From positions 1,364,001-1,428,000 of the forward strand of contig JAHDVF020000880.1 of the NCBI GenBank assembly GCA_022606425.2: DNA of 64,000 nt. Reading direction: 5' to 3'. This document shows positions 11,584-21,664 of this stretch, piece by piece. The notes below the pieces were generated by a model. That model was not told where the DNA came from. It did not search any database and saw only the letters and a program-made list of their open reading frames with translations. Each line of letters opens with the position of its first letter. Positions within the stretch are counted from its first letter, which is position 1. The position numbers and the translations under genes were made by a program. Origin of the DNA: Lepidostoma basale. Taxonomy: Eukaryota > Arthropoda > Insecta > Trichoptera > Lepidostomatidae.

Positions 11584-11830
11584 TTATATATTATCGTAAC
11601 ACTTGATGATGTAAACATAGGTTGATGAAACAATTTATTTAATTTTTACAGTTTAAAATGTTAAGGTATCACAGTGTTTCGGCCAAAACAATGGACCACA
11701 TAATTTATTTGTTTTAAATATTATTTAACATGATGAAAACGACCGCTTTCTTGATGTCTTATTTTATTATATGAGAGTGATTTGTTTCGCCTTGCTAAGA
11801 GATAATCAATTTTTCAAACTTATATCGAAT
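11584..11830. repeat. Right half of MITE-C and a MITE-A arm
   Basis: 11593-11640 (CGTAACACTTGATGATG, ACATAGGTTGATGAAACA) is the inverted partner of 8045-8090. The following segment (AAAATGTTAAGGTATCACAG, TGTTTCGGCCAAAACAATGG) recurs at 55930-55975 and 58010-58055. 11730-11830 resembles a left arm of MITE-A (TTTATTATATGAGAGTGATT, CCTTGCTAAGAGATAATCAA). Confidence 0.6.
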
Positions 11831-11970
11831 AATACATATTCCTAATTTAAATTACTTGTGTTAATACATTTATTTGAATTTTCGCCAGCAGGGTTACAAG
11901 AGACAAATTAAATTATCAATCAGTACAGGTATACATAAGTATCCCGATAAAAAACTATTTAATTTTACAG

Positions 11971-12172
11971 AGAAACCCGATCCTCCCCGACAGGTAGAAG
12001 TTATGCAAGTTGACAGCAGATCAGTAAAACTTAAATGGAAAAAACCTTTTAACGGAAATAGTCCCATAATGGGATACCAGCTGCAGTACCAGGTTATTGG
12101 CCAGGACTCCAGGGATACTTGGAGCACTGCTAGCGTTATTAATATAACCCTACTTAACTCAACACAAACAAG
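11971..12172 (+). CDS. Dscam: Dscam exon: FN3-1, N-terminal half
   Basis: 202 bp, acceptor TTTTACAG, donor GTAAGC. Starts with EKPDPPRQVEV, the proline-rich A strand of a fibronectin type III domain, then SVKLKWKKPFNGNSPIMGY with the conserved Trp of strand B, the N-G-x-S/P-I turn and the Tyr of strand C. Leaves in phase 2 and is completed by the exon at 15095. Confidence 0.88.
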
Positions 12173-12660
12173 GTAAGCTCCCTAAATTATTATTTTTTCC
12201 AATTTTAGAAGATTCTTTCATCCAATTTCAGAAGATTATTTCATCTTTCAAACAGCGTATGATCAAGAAATTTTCAATAAAAAATTGGTAGAGAAAAATA
12301 GTTCAATTTAAACGAAACAATAATAATTGTAGACTCTTTTCATTGATTAAGTAAACAATAATTTTGTCATTCGTTTCGAAAAATCTTTGTTTGTCAATTG
12401 ATTCCATTATAATTGTTACAATGGTATAAGGTTATCATTTTTTTTAATTACGCTTTATTATTGATTAAGATTATATTACTCTTTTGTTGAATATCTCTTT
12501 ACATAATATAAATGTGAGCGAAAGCGATGCAAAGTGTTTACAAAATATCATTAAAGGAAATATGCATAGAACATAGCTTTAATACAGAATAACTCAGGAG
12601 CGCCTCTGTGCGGCAATTCAGCACATAAAATTAGCTATGACCCCTTGCTGTTCTATAACT

Positions 12661-12744
12661 ATACTTAGGAAACTGAAAATAACTTTGTTTAATCCACAAA
12701 ATATTTTGTGGATTAAACAAAGTTATTTTCAATTTCTTAAGTAT
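12661..12744. repeat. Near-perfect 84-bp palindrome
   Basis: 12675-12730 is a perfect 56-bp palindrome with no loop (arms begin GAAAATAACTTTGTTTAATC, centre AAAATATTTT). It extends to 12661-12744 with two mismatches per arm. It abuts the left end of the TA-flanked element at 12749. It could be a very short foldback MITE or a recently formed inverted duplication. Confidence 0.85.
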
Positions 12745-12748
12745 ATTA

Positions 12749-13326
12749 GGGTCAAAGCACCAATGTACTGAAATCCACATTAGAGGCATTAATTTCATTA
12801 TTTCAGTGTACAAAATAAAAGAAAACAATAAAAAACACATTGACTTCTCTAAATTTTCTAACTTTTTTTATTGAAATATGAGTATTACTATTAAAATTAA
12901 TATTTCTCTAAAAAAATAGCACAATCACCAGTAAATTACCACTTCAGGTTATATTGATACAATACATAGATTTTGTTACATTGTCACATTATGAAACACC
13001 CAACATATAAAAATATGTAAATATTCAAAGAATTGCATTAGAAATAACATTAAATAAACACTTACCACACTTTTCCTTATAAAAAACTACTAACAATCTC
13101 AGAACAACAACTGGAAGACGCACTTTTACCGTTTGACAAGGCACAGTTCAAAACTGACAGTTTTGTTTCTTACCAACAGTTGTCTCTGCCTACTTCTTTT
13201 GTCATAGTTTCTTGGGATTAAAGTTTTTTGACTGGACACATACTCGTAGAGCAATTCTTATTATACTTTGTTTTATTAACCAACGGTCATTTACTGGGGG
13301 GCGGTCAAATACTGGTGCTTCGACCC
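12749..13326. mobile_element. TA-flanked MITE with AGGGTC-type terminal repeats
   Basis: Left end GGGTCAAAGCACCAATGTAC and right end TACTGGTGCTTCGACCC are inverted copies with mismatches. Each is flanked by TA (12747-12748 and 13327-13328), as expected for Tc1/mariner-type integration. 578 bp with no transposase ORF; non-autonomous by inference. Confidence 0.5.
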
Positions 13327-13328
13327 TA

Positions 13329-14570
13329 CTATGGAATTCCACAGTATAAATGCCTTTGCGTTCTTATATAACTGTACGAAACGTATAGCTCAGTTAGTTA
13401 GTTCTCTCCGTATTCCTTATAATTGTTTAAAAAATCTTTCTTAGAAAGGTCATTCGATATATGGAAATATTAAACGAGTTGAAATATTCCTATCATTATA
13501 TGTTAATTGATACAAAATAACAAAATCGATCTTTGTTTGGGAAACAATCGTTAAAGACATTTTTTCGTTTCACTGTCAATCTACTCGTATATAAGTGATA
13601 GATAATCAAAAAATTAGGCGAAGGTTGTCTGGATTTTCTTGTCGTTTAAATTTTATAGTATTTTTAGTTCATGGTCCTAGTTTCATTCCCGTTAATTTTA
13701 TTACTTTAGGTTTTACACCAAATAAGTTTACATTAAAAACACGATTTTATTATAAAGAATAATTTTGGCACATCTACAGTTATAGTTGCCAATGTTAGTT
13801 GCATATAATAATATATAAATATATATTTTAGATTATTAGTACGATTTGGTTCTTACATATTATAAAATGATGACGGATTTTACTTATATTTAATACAGTT
13901 CCACACACTAATATAAAATATTGCCCTGTCTGTATTTTTCTATTAAATCAGGATCGATTCAACGCAAAGGAAATCATTTATGTTAAAGTTTTGCGGCGTT
14001 CGCATTTTTTGCCTCGACCAGAATTTTGCTTAGCAGAGATTTCACATCGGCCATAACTTAACAATTCAATTACGGTTTCTGTTTCGTATAATCTTGAAAT
14101 TTATTAAGACACTAAAATCGAATAAAATAACGTTACGTAATATATCACACTCTTTCCATAAAACGATTAATAAAACCCAATGTCTCAAATAAAAGTCTTA
14201 GGTACATATTTCATCTATTTTCGTCGTCACTTTGTGTTGTGGGTTTATTTTGAATGTTTTTTTGAAAACATCTTATTTTCAAAACATTTTTTTGTACTTT
14301 TCACAAATTAATATGTTTCGGGCCTCAGACTTCTTTCCTCCGTACAGAAATTTTAATCTGAGCTTGATAATTCAACACTAAAGAAGAATAATGAGTTTAA
14401 TTTTCTACAGTAAGAAGAGCGATTATAGCCTGAAACATGTTTGTGAAAGTACATAAAGCGCCATTTTTATGAATTAATCATCTCAAGGGCTCTGTATGTC
14501 CATTTTATGAACTAGTTAAAGATAAAAATTGTACAACATTTTGAATGTTTACAAATACTAGTAGACGAAT
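13329..14570. other. Intron; one weak palindrome
   Basis: Mostly AT-rich. 14290-14460 shows inverted pieces (TACTTTTCACAAATTAATAT, GTTTCGGGC left; GCCTGAAACATG, TTTGTGAAAGTA right) resembling the CGAAACATGT foldback families. Nothing coding seen. Confidence 0.45.
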
Positions 14571-14574
14571 ACTA

Positions 14575-14745
14575 GTGGACGAATAAGAAGGGCGAAATGG
14601 GGAATGATGTATTACATAAAGCGTGCGATTAACCCAACCAATGACAGGTCATAAGTCCTGTAAACGCCTCGACCACCATATTCTGTCTTCAATTTGCATC
14701 TTCGTCTCTATTGAGATACAATTAATCCTTAAAAAGATAAATATT
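14575..14745. repeat. Repeat G copy 2
   Basis: Close copy of 7290-7475 (AAATGGGGAATGATGTATTA, CCCAACCAATGACAGGTCAT, CTGTAAACGCCTCGA). Ends with the CATCTTCGTCTCTATTGAGA segment also seen at 27600 and 56940. Confidence 0.65.
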
Positions 14746-15094
14746 TCAAAAATAACTATTGTATATATTGGTGTTTATAATTAATTGACTAACGAGTCTT
14801 TTTTCTAGCCATTTCTCATTTATAAGGGGTCGGCTCTCCTAATAAAACAGCGCCAGGCTTCTCGCTCTCACTGCAACAGTTTAATGTCGATTTTGGCGCT
14901 TGATTACCTCGTTCCCTCTTTCCCGTGTCTGATTGTAGAGCATTAGTTAAAAAAACACCCAATACTATGTTGTAATGAAACCAACAACGCTGTACAATAC
15001 GGTGTGGTGGTCCATCGTCGCACAATAATTAGTTGGTTAGACTTATTATGTAATATTATTGACTTGCTGAATTAATGAGTATGTCGTTTTTCAG

Positions 15095-15234
15095 TGCAAC
15101 TACAGAGAATTATGAGTATGGATTAGTGAATGATCTCCTCCCAGATACGACGTACTCGATGCGAATGTTGGCATTCAATCATATAGATAAAAGCATCCAC
15201 AGTGATATTCTCGTCGTGAAAACGCAGGAAGAAG
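15095..15234 (+). CDS. Dscam: Dscam exon: FN3-1, C-terminal half
   Basis: 140 bp, acceptor TTTTTCAG, donor GTAAGA. Encodes NDLLPDTTYSMRMLAFNHID, the L-P-x-T-x-Y motif of FN3 strands E-F plus A-F-N, then VKTQEE at the end of the domain. Ser codon AG|T is completed across the intron from 12172. It exits in phase 1, only 83 bp before the next exon. Confidence 0.88.
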
Positions 15235-15317
15235 GTAAGACTAATTATTATTTAAATTCATTTTGTTAATAAAAATAAAATTGTATTAGATTTTTACTAT
15301 AGATGTTTATCTTCTAG

Positions 15318-15388
15318 CTCCGTCCGAACCCCCACAAAATATCAAAGTGCAAGCCGGTGAAGCCGGTGAATTAACAGTGACTTGGCAG
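15318..15388 (+). CDS. Dscam: Dscam exon: FN3-2, first strands
   Basis: Short 71 bp exon, acceptor ATCTTCTAG, donor GTAAAA. Encodes APSEPPQNIKVQ through to LTVTWQ, i.e. strands A and B of an FN3 domain ending at the conserved Trp. Phase 0 at its 3' end. A LINE 3' end with an (AACT)n tail starts about 12 bp downstream of this exon, almost touching the 5' splice site. Confidence 0.85.
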
Positions 15389-15399
15389 GTAAAATAATA

Positions 15400-16235
15400 T
15401 AACTAACTAACTAAATAACTAACTAACCATCACGCCGTCTCCCCGAAGGGGTAGGCAAAAATAATGGACAAAAATAATCTCACTTCCTCAACATTCATAC
15501 ATCGTGTCATACACGCGTGTCGATTTCTCTGACTCCTCACATGGCCGACATTCAATATTTGATTTATTTGATCGTGCCACGTTTTCCTCGGTCTTCCTCT
15601 ATTTCTGGCTCCATTTACATCATTAACATATATATTTTTTACCATTCTTTCTTCATTCATTCTTTCCATATGTCCAAACCATCTTAATGATCCTTTCATT
15701 ATTTTGTTTATAACACCATCATTAGCACCGCATTTACTTCTTATATCTTCATTCGACACTATCATACACATAGTAATCACACATACGTCTAAGAGATCTC
15801 ATTTCTACTGCATTTATTCTACTTTCATCCTTCTTTTGCCAGTTCCATACTTCGCTTTCATACATAAGGATCGGTACAAGAACACATGTGTGCACTGCCA
15901 TTTTAGTTTTTTTGGATAGGTTTTTTTTGCGATGACATCTTTATGTGCACCATTCACTTTGTTGCCTGCCCCAACCCTTCTTTCAATATCCCTCTCCATT
16001 CGTCCATTCTTGGTAAACATACTACCCAAATACATGAACTCACCTACTTGCTCCAAATTTTCGCCATTCACACTAATGTCATGATTTCTTATTTTTCAAA
16101 AATCATTACCTTGGACTTATTAACATTCATCATCAGATCATTTTGCATGCATACCTCATATATACTGTTCACCAGGACTTGTAGTTCATGCTCGTTGTCT
16201 GCAAGTAGAACGGCGTCATCCGGCGATCGTAAAAT
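15400..16235 (-). pseudogene. LINE-A, longest copy (RT motif C to 3' end)
   Basis: Minus-strand non-LTR retrotransposon remnant. From its 5' side it encodes SPDDAVLLADNEHELQVLVN (RT motif C, the YADD block with Tyr and Ala replaced), QNDLMMNVNKSKVMIFEK, then GEFMYLGSMFTKNGRMERDI, KGSLRWFGHMERMNEERMVK, KTWHDQINQILNVGHVRSQR and ACMTRCMNVEE. It ends CCCCTTCGGGGAGACGGCGTGATGG followed by a (GTTA)n tail (plus-strand AACTAACT at 15400-15426). Several frameshifts and a 5' truncation at an adjacent GAA-tailed element make it inactive. It starts about 12 bp after the 5' splice site of the FN3-2 exon. Confidence 0.8.
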
Positions 16236-16620
16236 AATATATTCTTCTTCTTCTTTTTTATTATTCCTTTTTCTCCACTGCTGGATATAGGCCTCTTCCA
16301 ATTTCTTCCACTCGTCTCTATCCTGCCCCCTTTGTATCCAAGATTTTCCAACGCTTTTGATAATATCATCCCTATTCATCTCATCGGTGGCCTTCTAAAT
16401 AATATATGATATATAAACTAACTTGTTCTTCTTTAGCCTTCTTCCTTCCATTACTGGATATAGGCCTATTCCATTTTTCTCCACTCGTCCCTGTTTTGTC
16501 CTTTCCGCATCCAGATTGTTCCGGCTATTCCGGCAATGTCATCAGTTCATCTTTTAGATGGCCTACCGACACTCCTTTTTCTTGTCCAATGCCTCTATTG
16601 GAGTATTCTGGGTACCTATA
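16236..16620 (-). repeat. Two GAA-tailed LINE 3' ends in tandem
   Basis: 16240-16385 and 16424-16600 each start (plus strand) with TTCTT-rich runs and share CACTGCTGGATATAGGCCTCTTCC-like and CCACTCGTC-CTGT-TTG words. The same motif recurs at 48133-48240 and 53288-53390. These look like the minus-strand 3' untranslated end of a further LINE family (the first lies against LINE-A). Confidence 0.55.
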
Positions 16621-16949
16621 TGGAACTGTATACTAACTACAATCCCAAATGATAATTTTTATTTACATAACTAATTCATATATTATATATTAAAATTAGT
16701 ATGCAAATATCATTTCAATGTGTGGGACATGTACTGTTCCATTTAAAAAAAAAGTTTATTTCTATTGCCATTGTGCAAAAATCGTTAAGAGTGCCGAATC
16801 CCAAATCCTTATTTTTATTGAGACATAAATTTTATAATATTTGAGAAACAAAATTATATGATATTTATATATATTAACGGCAGTGAAATAATGTTTTTTT
16901 TTTTTTAAATGAAGTAATTATATTTTCGGAAAAAAAAGTCACGATTAAA
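16621..16949. other. Intron, no feature seen
   Basis: AT-rich, poly(T) and poly(A) runs only. Confidence 0.5.
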
Positions 16950-17505
16950 TCTTCTTCTTCTTCTTCCAATGGCGCTACACCCCATATCGAGCCTTGGCCT
17001 TCTTCAACATTCGCCTCCAACAGTCTCTGTCCTCAGCAGTCGTCCTCCAATTCGGCAACCAAATAAGTTCAAATCAAATCAGTTTATTTCATCAATAGAC
17101 ATTAGAAAATTCAGGTTTAAGGCATCTATTGAGAAAAGTTATGCCGCATTCCTCTTTATTTCGTCCTGCCACCTCAGCCATGTTTTCCCATCCTTCTCCA
17201 TGATCCTGATGTCTAGTCATAATTCGTTTGGGGGCCTGTGAGTTCAGCATCCCCTGTACATGTCCAGCGAGTCTCAATCTTAGTAGCTTTATGTGCGTGG
17301 AGATGTTGGGGGCCTGATACATGGAGAACAGCTCATCATTGCGTCAAATACGCCATTGCTCTCCTTCTCTCACGGGTCCACAAATTCGTCGCAGCACCTT
17401 TCTTTCGAAGGTGTCCAGCAGTTCCGCCATTTTTTCAATCAAAGTTAGAGTTTCGCAACTATACGCCAATTCTGTCCGTATTACGATCTTGTATATGGTA
17501 ATAAG
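16950..17505 (-). pseudogene. LINE 3' fragment, another RT family
   Basis: Plus strand begins with CTTCTTCTTCTTC (tail on the minus strand) and GGCGCTACACCCCATATCGA. The minus strand encodes MYQAPNISTHIKLLRLRLAG, HVQGM and APKRIMTRHQDHG. The L-R-W-x-G-H-V-like block and K-R arginine-rich run fit the post-RT domain of a LINE. Fragmented by frameshifts. Confidence 0.55.
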
Positions 17506-17544
17506 TGTTTTTCTATAGACGTTGCGAGACTAAAATATCGGTAG

Positions 17545-17890
17545 CAATGAGAATCCATCAAAATAATTTATTCAGCAAACTAAAAAATTGTAAACATTCA
17601 AAATGCTCCCCATTTGTATCAATGCAATTGTTCCACCTCCGTTTCCATTGTTCAAAACATTCCTGGAAGTCTTCAAGAGCCACGCTGTTCAGTTGCTTTG
17701 TCGTTTTACGTTTAATCGTCTACATGTCGTCCCAGTGCCGCCCCCGCATGACCTTTTTACATTTCGGGAACAAAAAAAAGTCACCAGGGGCTAAATCTGG
17801 TGAATAGGGAGGGTGATTAATCACAGATATCGCATTACGGGTCAGAAACTGGCGGAAAATCAGTGATGAATGTGAAGGCGCATTGTCGTG
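17545..17890 (-). pseudogene. mariner transposase, C-terminal fragment
   Basis: Minus strand reads HDNAPSHSSLIFRQFLTRNA, then NHPPYSPDLAPGDFFLFPKC, KVMRGRHWDD (stop) TIKRKTTKQLNSVALEDFQE, CFEQWKRRWNNCIDTNGEHF. HDNA carries the second and LAPGD the third catalytic Asp of a DD34D transposase. A premature TAG follows the HWDDM block and the N-terminal half is missing, so it is a dead remnant. It belongs to a different mariner lineage from the element at 58323. Confidence 0.85.
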
Positions 17891-18011
17891 ATATTATTTT
17901 ATTATTCTTAACAAAAATAACGCTGAATATTTACCATATATGTGTCACTTAAAATCTGATGAGAGGACTGACCGATACATTTGCAATGCATTAAATTTAA
18001 ATTATTTTTAG

Positions 18012-18261
18012 GCTCCTAGGTTCGGTTCTTGGCACGGCACCCTTTTGGGCTACACGGTGCACTGGACTGAGGTGGAGGGTGGGGCGCCCAGCGGGCAGGC
18101 ACCGCCCTCCAGCTCGGCGCACGTGAAGGGCGCTTCGGCCATTAAGTTCACCATCACGGGGTTAGGCCAGTACGCCAAGTACAGGGTATCGGTGGCCGCC
18201 GGTAACAGGGCGGGCAACGGACCGCCCAGTGTGCCTATTTTAACATCCACGAAAGAAGGAG
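18012..18261 (+). CDS. Dscam: Dscam exon: rest of FN3-2
   Basis: 250 bp, acceptor ATTTTTAG, donor GTAAGT. Encodes GTLLGYTVHWTEVEGG (strand C), an extended Gly/Pro/Ser-rich loop and GLGQYAKYRVSVAAGNRAG (strands E-G, Y-x-V-x-A-x-N type). The exon is strikingly GC-rich and uses mostly G/C third positions, unlike every flanking intron and most other exons of this gene. Joins in phase 0 from 15388 and leaves in phase 1. Confidence 0.88.
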
Positions 18262-18956
18262 GTAAGTTTTCATACATATATAATAACATATTTCTTCTAT
18301 ATTCACCTTCACTATGTGTTGTAGATTTACATTCGAATAAGTAAAATTATAATTTGTATTTTCGCAATACTTTTCATTGAAACGTTTCGGTTGCGGTACA
18401 ATATTTTTCAATGCACATTTTTTTACAATTATAATGCACAGTATTTTAACAAATAAGTATTGTGTATAAGTTGTTATAAGATGGAAACCATATCCAAATT
18501 ATTTTGGTATATTTTTTTAAATTTATGTTTTTTTTAGAATTCAGTAAACTAATTATCAATAGTTTGATAATTCCCTAACAGAATTAATCATGTTATTCTT
18601 ATAAAAAAGAGGATGAAGAAGATTAAATATATTTTAACATTTATAAACGGAAGATTCCTCTAACAATTAATGTTTCAATGGATTTTAACATCATTGTATG
18701 AGAAAGAACGGATAAAAATCAAGTAGAATTTTATAAATTACATTTATTTTCAGTTTTGTCGATGCCTTTAAATTTGAAATGATTAATTTTTTCATTTAAT
18801 AATGATGATCATGAAAGAAGATGTTCATTTCAAGCACCATTTTAAGTATCATTATCATCGTTCTTCCGTTTTATTTCTGTGGTAGATAGTGTCAAACACA
18901 AAAATCATACAAGAAAATGAAAATTTCTTGTAAATTTATGAAAATCATTTTTCCAG
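18262..18956. other. Intron with MITE-A-like remnant
   Basis: Around 18535-18670 there are weak pieces resembling MITE-A (ATCAATAGTTTGATAATTCC, AATCATGTTATTCTTATAAA). Otherwise AT-rich with no features. Confidence 0.4.
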
Positions 18957-19103
18957 TTCCTTCATCGCCACCCCAATCGGTACGATGTACCCCTCTATCT
19001 TCTCAGAGCTTGAAGATAGAATGGACCCCTCCTCCACGTTCCCACCACGGGGGCAACCTCCTAGGGTACAAAATCCTCTACAAACCACTCACCGATATTT
19101 ACC
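18957..19103 (+). CDS. Dscam: Dscam exon: FN3-3, N-terminal half
   Basis: 147 bp, acceptor TTTTCCAG. Encodes VPSSPPQSVRC, then SLKIEWTPPPRSHHGGNLLG and YKILYKPL: the PSxPP linker, strand B Trp and strand C Tyr of an FN3 domain. Two GT donors overlap at the 3' end (GTACGT at 19104 and GTAAAA at 19108). Only the first keeps the frame open into the exon at 20130; the second would read into a TAA, so 19103 is chosen. Confidence 0.82.
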
Positions 19104-19464
19104 GTACGTAAAACGAGAACCATACTCATTAGTTATATTAAGTAAATATTAATAGCTATATGTATTTATAGAAATCCGTTTTTGTTAATATCATAAATTC
19201 TCAAACAAAATGTTTCAGGCAATTTAATTAATTATTTATATTGCCTGGTTGGTAGCCTCGTTAACATTTTGAATGATTTAGAACAAAACAAGCAAATGTT
19301 CGGTTTAGTTTCCAGATAATATCAATGAAGTATTTTGTAGCAATCGTGAATAATTATTGCACTTTGATTGATCACTATTTTAAGAGAGCTTGCTGGTGCC
19401 AACTTGGACTACATATAAGACCATTTTTATTTATAATTTTATATTTATTTATTTTTATAACAAA

Positions 19465-19640
19465 CAGCGATTATAAAATGTCTGTTTTTCCTGAAGTTTT
19501 ATTATAATTCTTAAGAACGACATGTTTCAACTTGCCAAAGTACAATCAAAACATTTGATAATACCTTAGCAAGTCGAACATGTTATTCCTGTAAAACATA
19601 ATAAAATTTCTAGAAATCAGACATTTTCATTCGTTTCAAT
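19465..19640. repeat. MITE-A palindrome
   Basis: Left arm CTGAAGTTTTATTATAATTC, GACATGTTTCAACTTGCC; right arm TTTGATAATACCTTAGCAAG, CGAACATGTTATTCCTG and AATAAAATTTCTAGAAATCA. It folds back on itself through the CATTTGATAAT centre. Same family as 40000-40165. Confidence 0.7.
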
Positions 19641-20129
19641 TATTTAATGTGGTTATTTACATCATGGTTAAAAAAACAATAAATACTCTGAAACTTCCAA
19701 TTTATGCATATATACCTTAATATAATCAAATTCCCTTTCGTTTTTATCATTAAATTTTTTTTTAATATTGCTTTAATTATTTAGTTGGTATGAAAATTAC
19801 ATTTTGCACTTGACATTTTATTCAAAATGCGTCGACGAATGCGCGTCGTCATGTCAAATAGAGAAACGATTGTTTTACGGTCGAATGGTTAAAAAAATAC
19901 GGATTACGAAGAATGTTTTTTATGAGTTAATTAACTTAATCAGTTAATATTTTTGTTACAAATTAATATCTAAGAATAAAACGACACAGACAAATATTTA
20001 CAATATAAACAATAATATCACATTTCTATAAACAAGCCGAATTTATTGTAAATTTAAAACAACACTTTTAAACCTATATAAAAAGATAAGGTTGTCATAA
20101 TAATTTAATTTGTGTTTATTTTCTTTAAG
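19641..20129. other. Intron, no feature seen
   Basis: AT-rich; a short GCGTCGACGAATGCGCGTCG stretch at about 19828 is the only GC-rich word. No exon-like frame with splice sites was found. Confidence 0.4.
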
Positions 20130-20294
20130 TGGAAGATAATGCATCATCAGCGGAAGTTAAGAGGACGAGCAGCAGCGAGACTTATCTTCACGCTCTTCTG
20201 AAGTACACGAACTACTCCATACAGGTGCTGGCTTACACTGGCGCAGGAGACGGCATTCTAAGTCCAGCTGTGTTCTGCACCACGGAGGAAGATA
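20130..20294 (+). CDS. Dscam: Dscam exon: FN3-3, C-terminal half
   Basis: 165 bp after TTTCTTTAAG, with a GTTAGT donor, phase 1 on both sides. Encodes [20 protein letters not shown] then [18 protein letters not shown], matching the L-x-K-Y-T-N-Y-x-x-Q-V-L-A-x-T-x-x-G-D-G stretch characteristic of Dscam FN3-3. Confidence 0.88.
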
Positions 20295-20406
20295 GTTAGT
20301 TCCTACAGAATCTTATTTGAGAGAAAAATAGCATTGCATTTATTGCATTACCTTAATAAGTTATTAATTACAAGTAAGGTTAATATATTTTCAATTAATT
20401 TTCTAG

Positions 20407-20536
20407 TGCCAGGTCAACCTGCGAACTTGAAAGCTATTTCGCAGAATTCTGATACAATCCTCGTTAGCTGGCTTCCCCCGAAGAAACCCAATGGAAAAAT
20501 TATTTATTACACCCTCTACTATAGATCTGTAGAAAG
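20407..20536 (+). CDS. Dscam: Dscam exon: FN3-4, N-terminal half
   Basis: 130 bp, acceptor ATTTTCTAG, donor GTAAGT. Starts MPGQPANLKAI and continues ILVSWLPPKKPNGKII with Y-x-L-Y: strand B Trp, the PP-x-x-PNG turn and strand C of FN3-4. Only 112 bp separates it from the preceding exon. Exits in phase 2 (AG|). Confidence 0.88.
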
Positions 20537-20710
20537 GTAAGTACCTTCCCTTTAAAAAAATGCGTTTAATAAGGATGTACAATATATACGAAAACGGCGC
20601 TTTACTTTTTTATTATTTATTATTATAATTTCATAATAACGCTAATTTTTAAAAAATAAAAACAGTTATTTAAAAAAAACAGCGTTAAACTATTATATAT
20701 AGTAACTATA

Positions 20711-20865
20711 TTACTAACCATTGCGCATTCTCCCCGAAAGGATAGATAGGAATAATGAAGCGCCACGCCGTTATTTCGTGGCAAACTCTTGATTCTCCAA
20801 CAATAATACATCATGTCATGTACGCATGTCGATTTCATCGACTCTTTATGCGGCCAAAAGTTGAT
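20711..20865 (-). pseudogene. LINE-A 3' fragment
   Basis: Decayed 3' end beginning ACTAACCATTGCGCATTCTC and CCCGAAAGGATAGATAGGAA on the plus strand, followed by CATCATGTCATGTACGCATG, the counterpart of the C-terminal MTRCMN coding region on the minus strand. Confidence 0.6.
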
Positions 20866-21289
20866 TGGTTTGAACAGTGTTTTAATTCACATAATTTCAA
20901 AATATTATGTGTATTTAACGTACTGACACGAACGCATGTTACTTATATCTTAATTAATAAAATTAATGGAACTTTTCGCAACATCTCGTTAGTCTATTTA
21001 TAGATACAAAACAGACTAATTTATTACGTCTTTCAACCATTCGATGAAAATTTCTCATTTATTTCCTTTTTGTACATACAATTCACCCACATTTTTCTGT
21101 ATAAAACTTGCTCATGAAATAAATTAATAACGAAGCTAAAATTATTAGCACATCTTCTTATTACATCAAGTCAAATTATTATTTAAATAATATTAACGAA
21201 AAATTCATTTATTTATAACCAAACGTTGCAATGGCTTTTAAAAAATACATTTGTATTATTTGTCTATTTAGTATATAACCTAATTAAAC
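20866..21289. other. Intron, no feature seen
   Basis: AT-rich sequence between two LINE-A fragments, without recognisable structure. Confidence 0.4.
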
Positions 21290-21475
21290 ACCACGCTGTC
21301 TCCCCGAAGCGATAGGCAGAAATAATGAACAGCCACTCGGTTCTCTCCTGACATACTTCTCTCGCTTCCTCAAAATTCGTACATCGCGTCATGCATGGAT
21401 ATCGATTTCTGAGACTCGTAATGTGATCGACAATTAATATTTGATTGATTTGATTGTGCCACGTTTACTAAATTT
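21290..21475 (-). pseudogene. LINE-A 3' fragment
   Basis: Plus-strand ACGCTGTCTCCCCGAAGCG, GGCAGAAATAATGAACAGCC, ACATCGCGTCATGCATGG and GATCGACAATTAATATTTG parallel the reference LINE-A copy at 15430-15560. Confidence 0.65.
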
Positions 21476-21664
21476 CGACTGTTTATTTAATTGCCACTAT
21501 TATTAATTGACAAATTTTAAAAATGTGTCTTCTCGTGCGCGATCTATTGGTCGTTGATTAAAAAGTGATACTGTCATCAATTGATAATTTTCCAAAAAAA
21601 TTCTGTTCGCACGTCATCAATTGTACATTGATGGTAATATATTCCTACGAGATGATATTATAGA

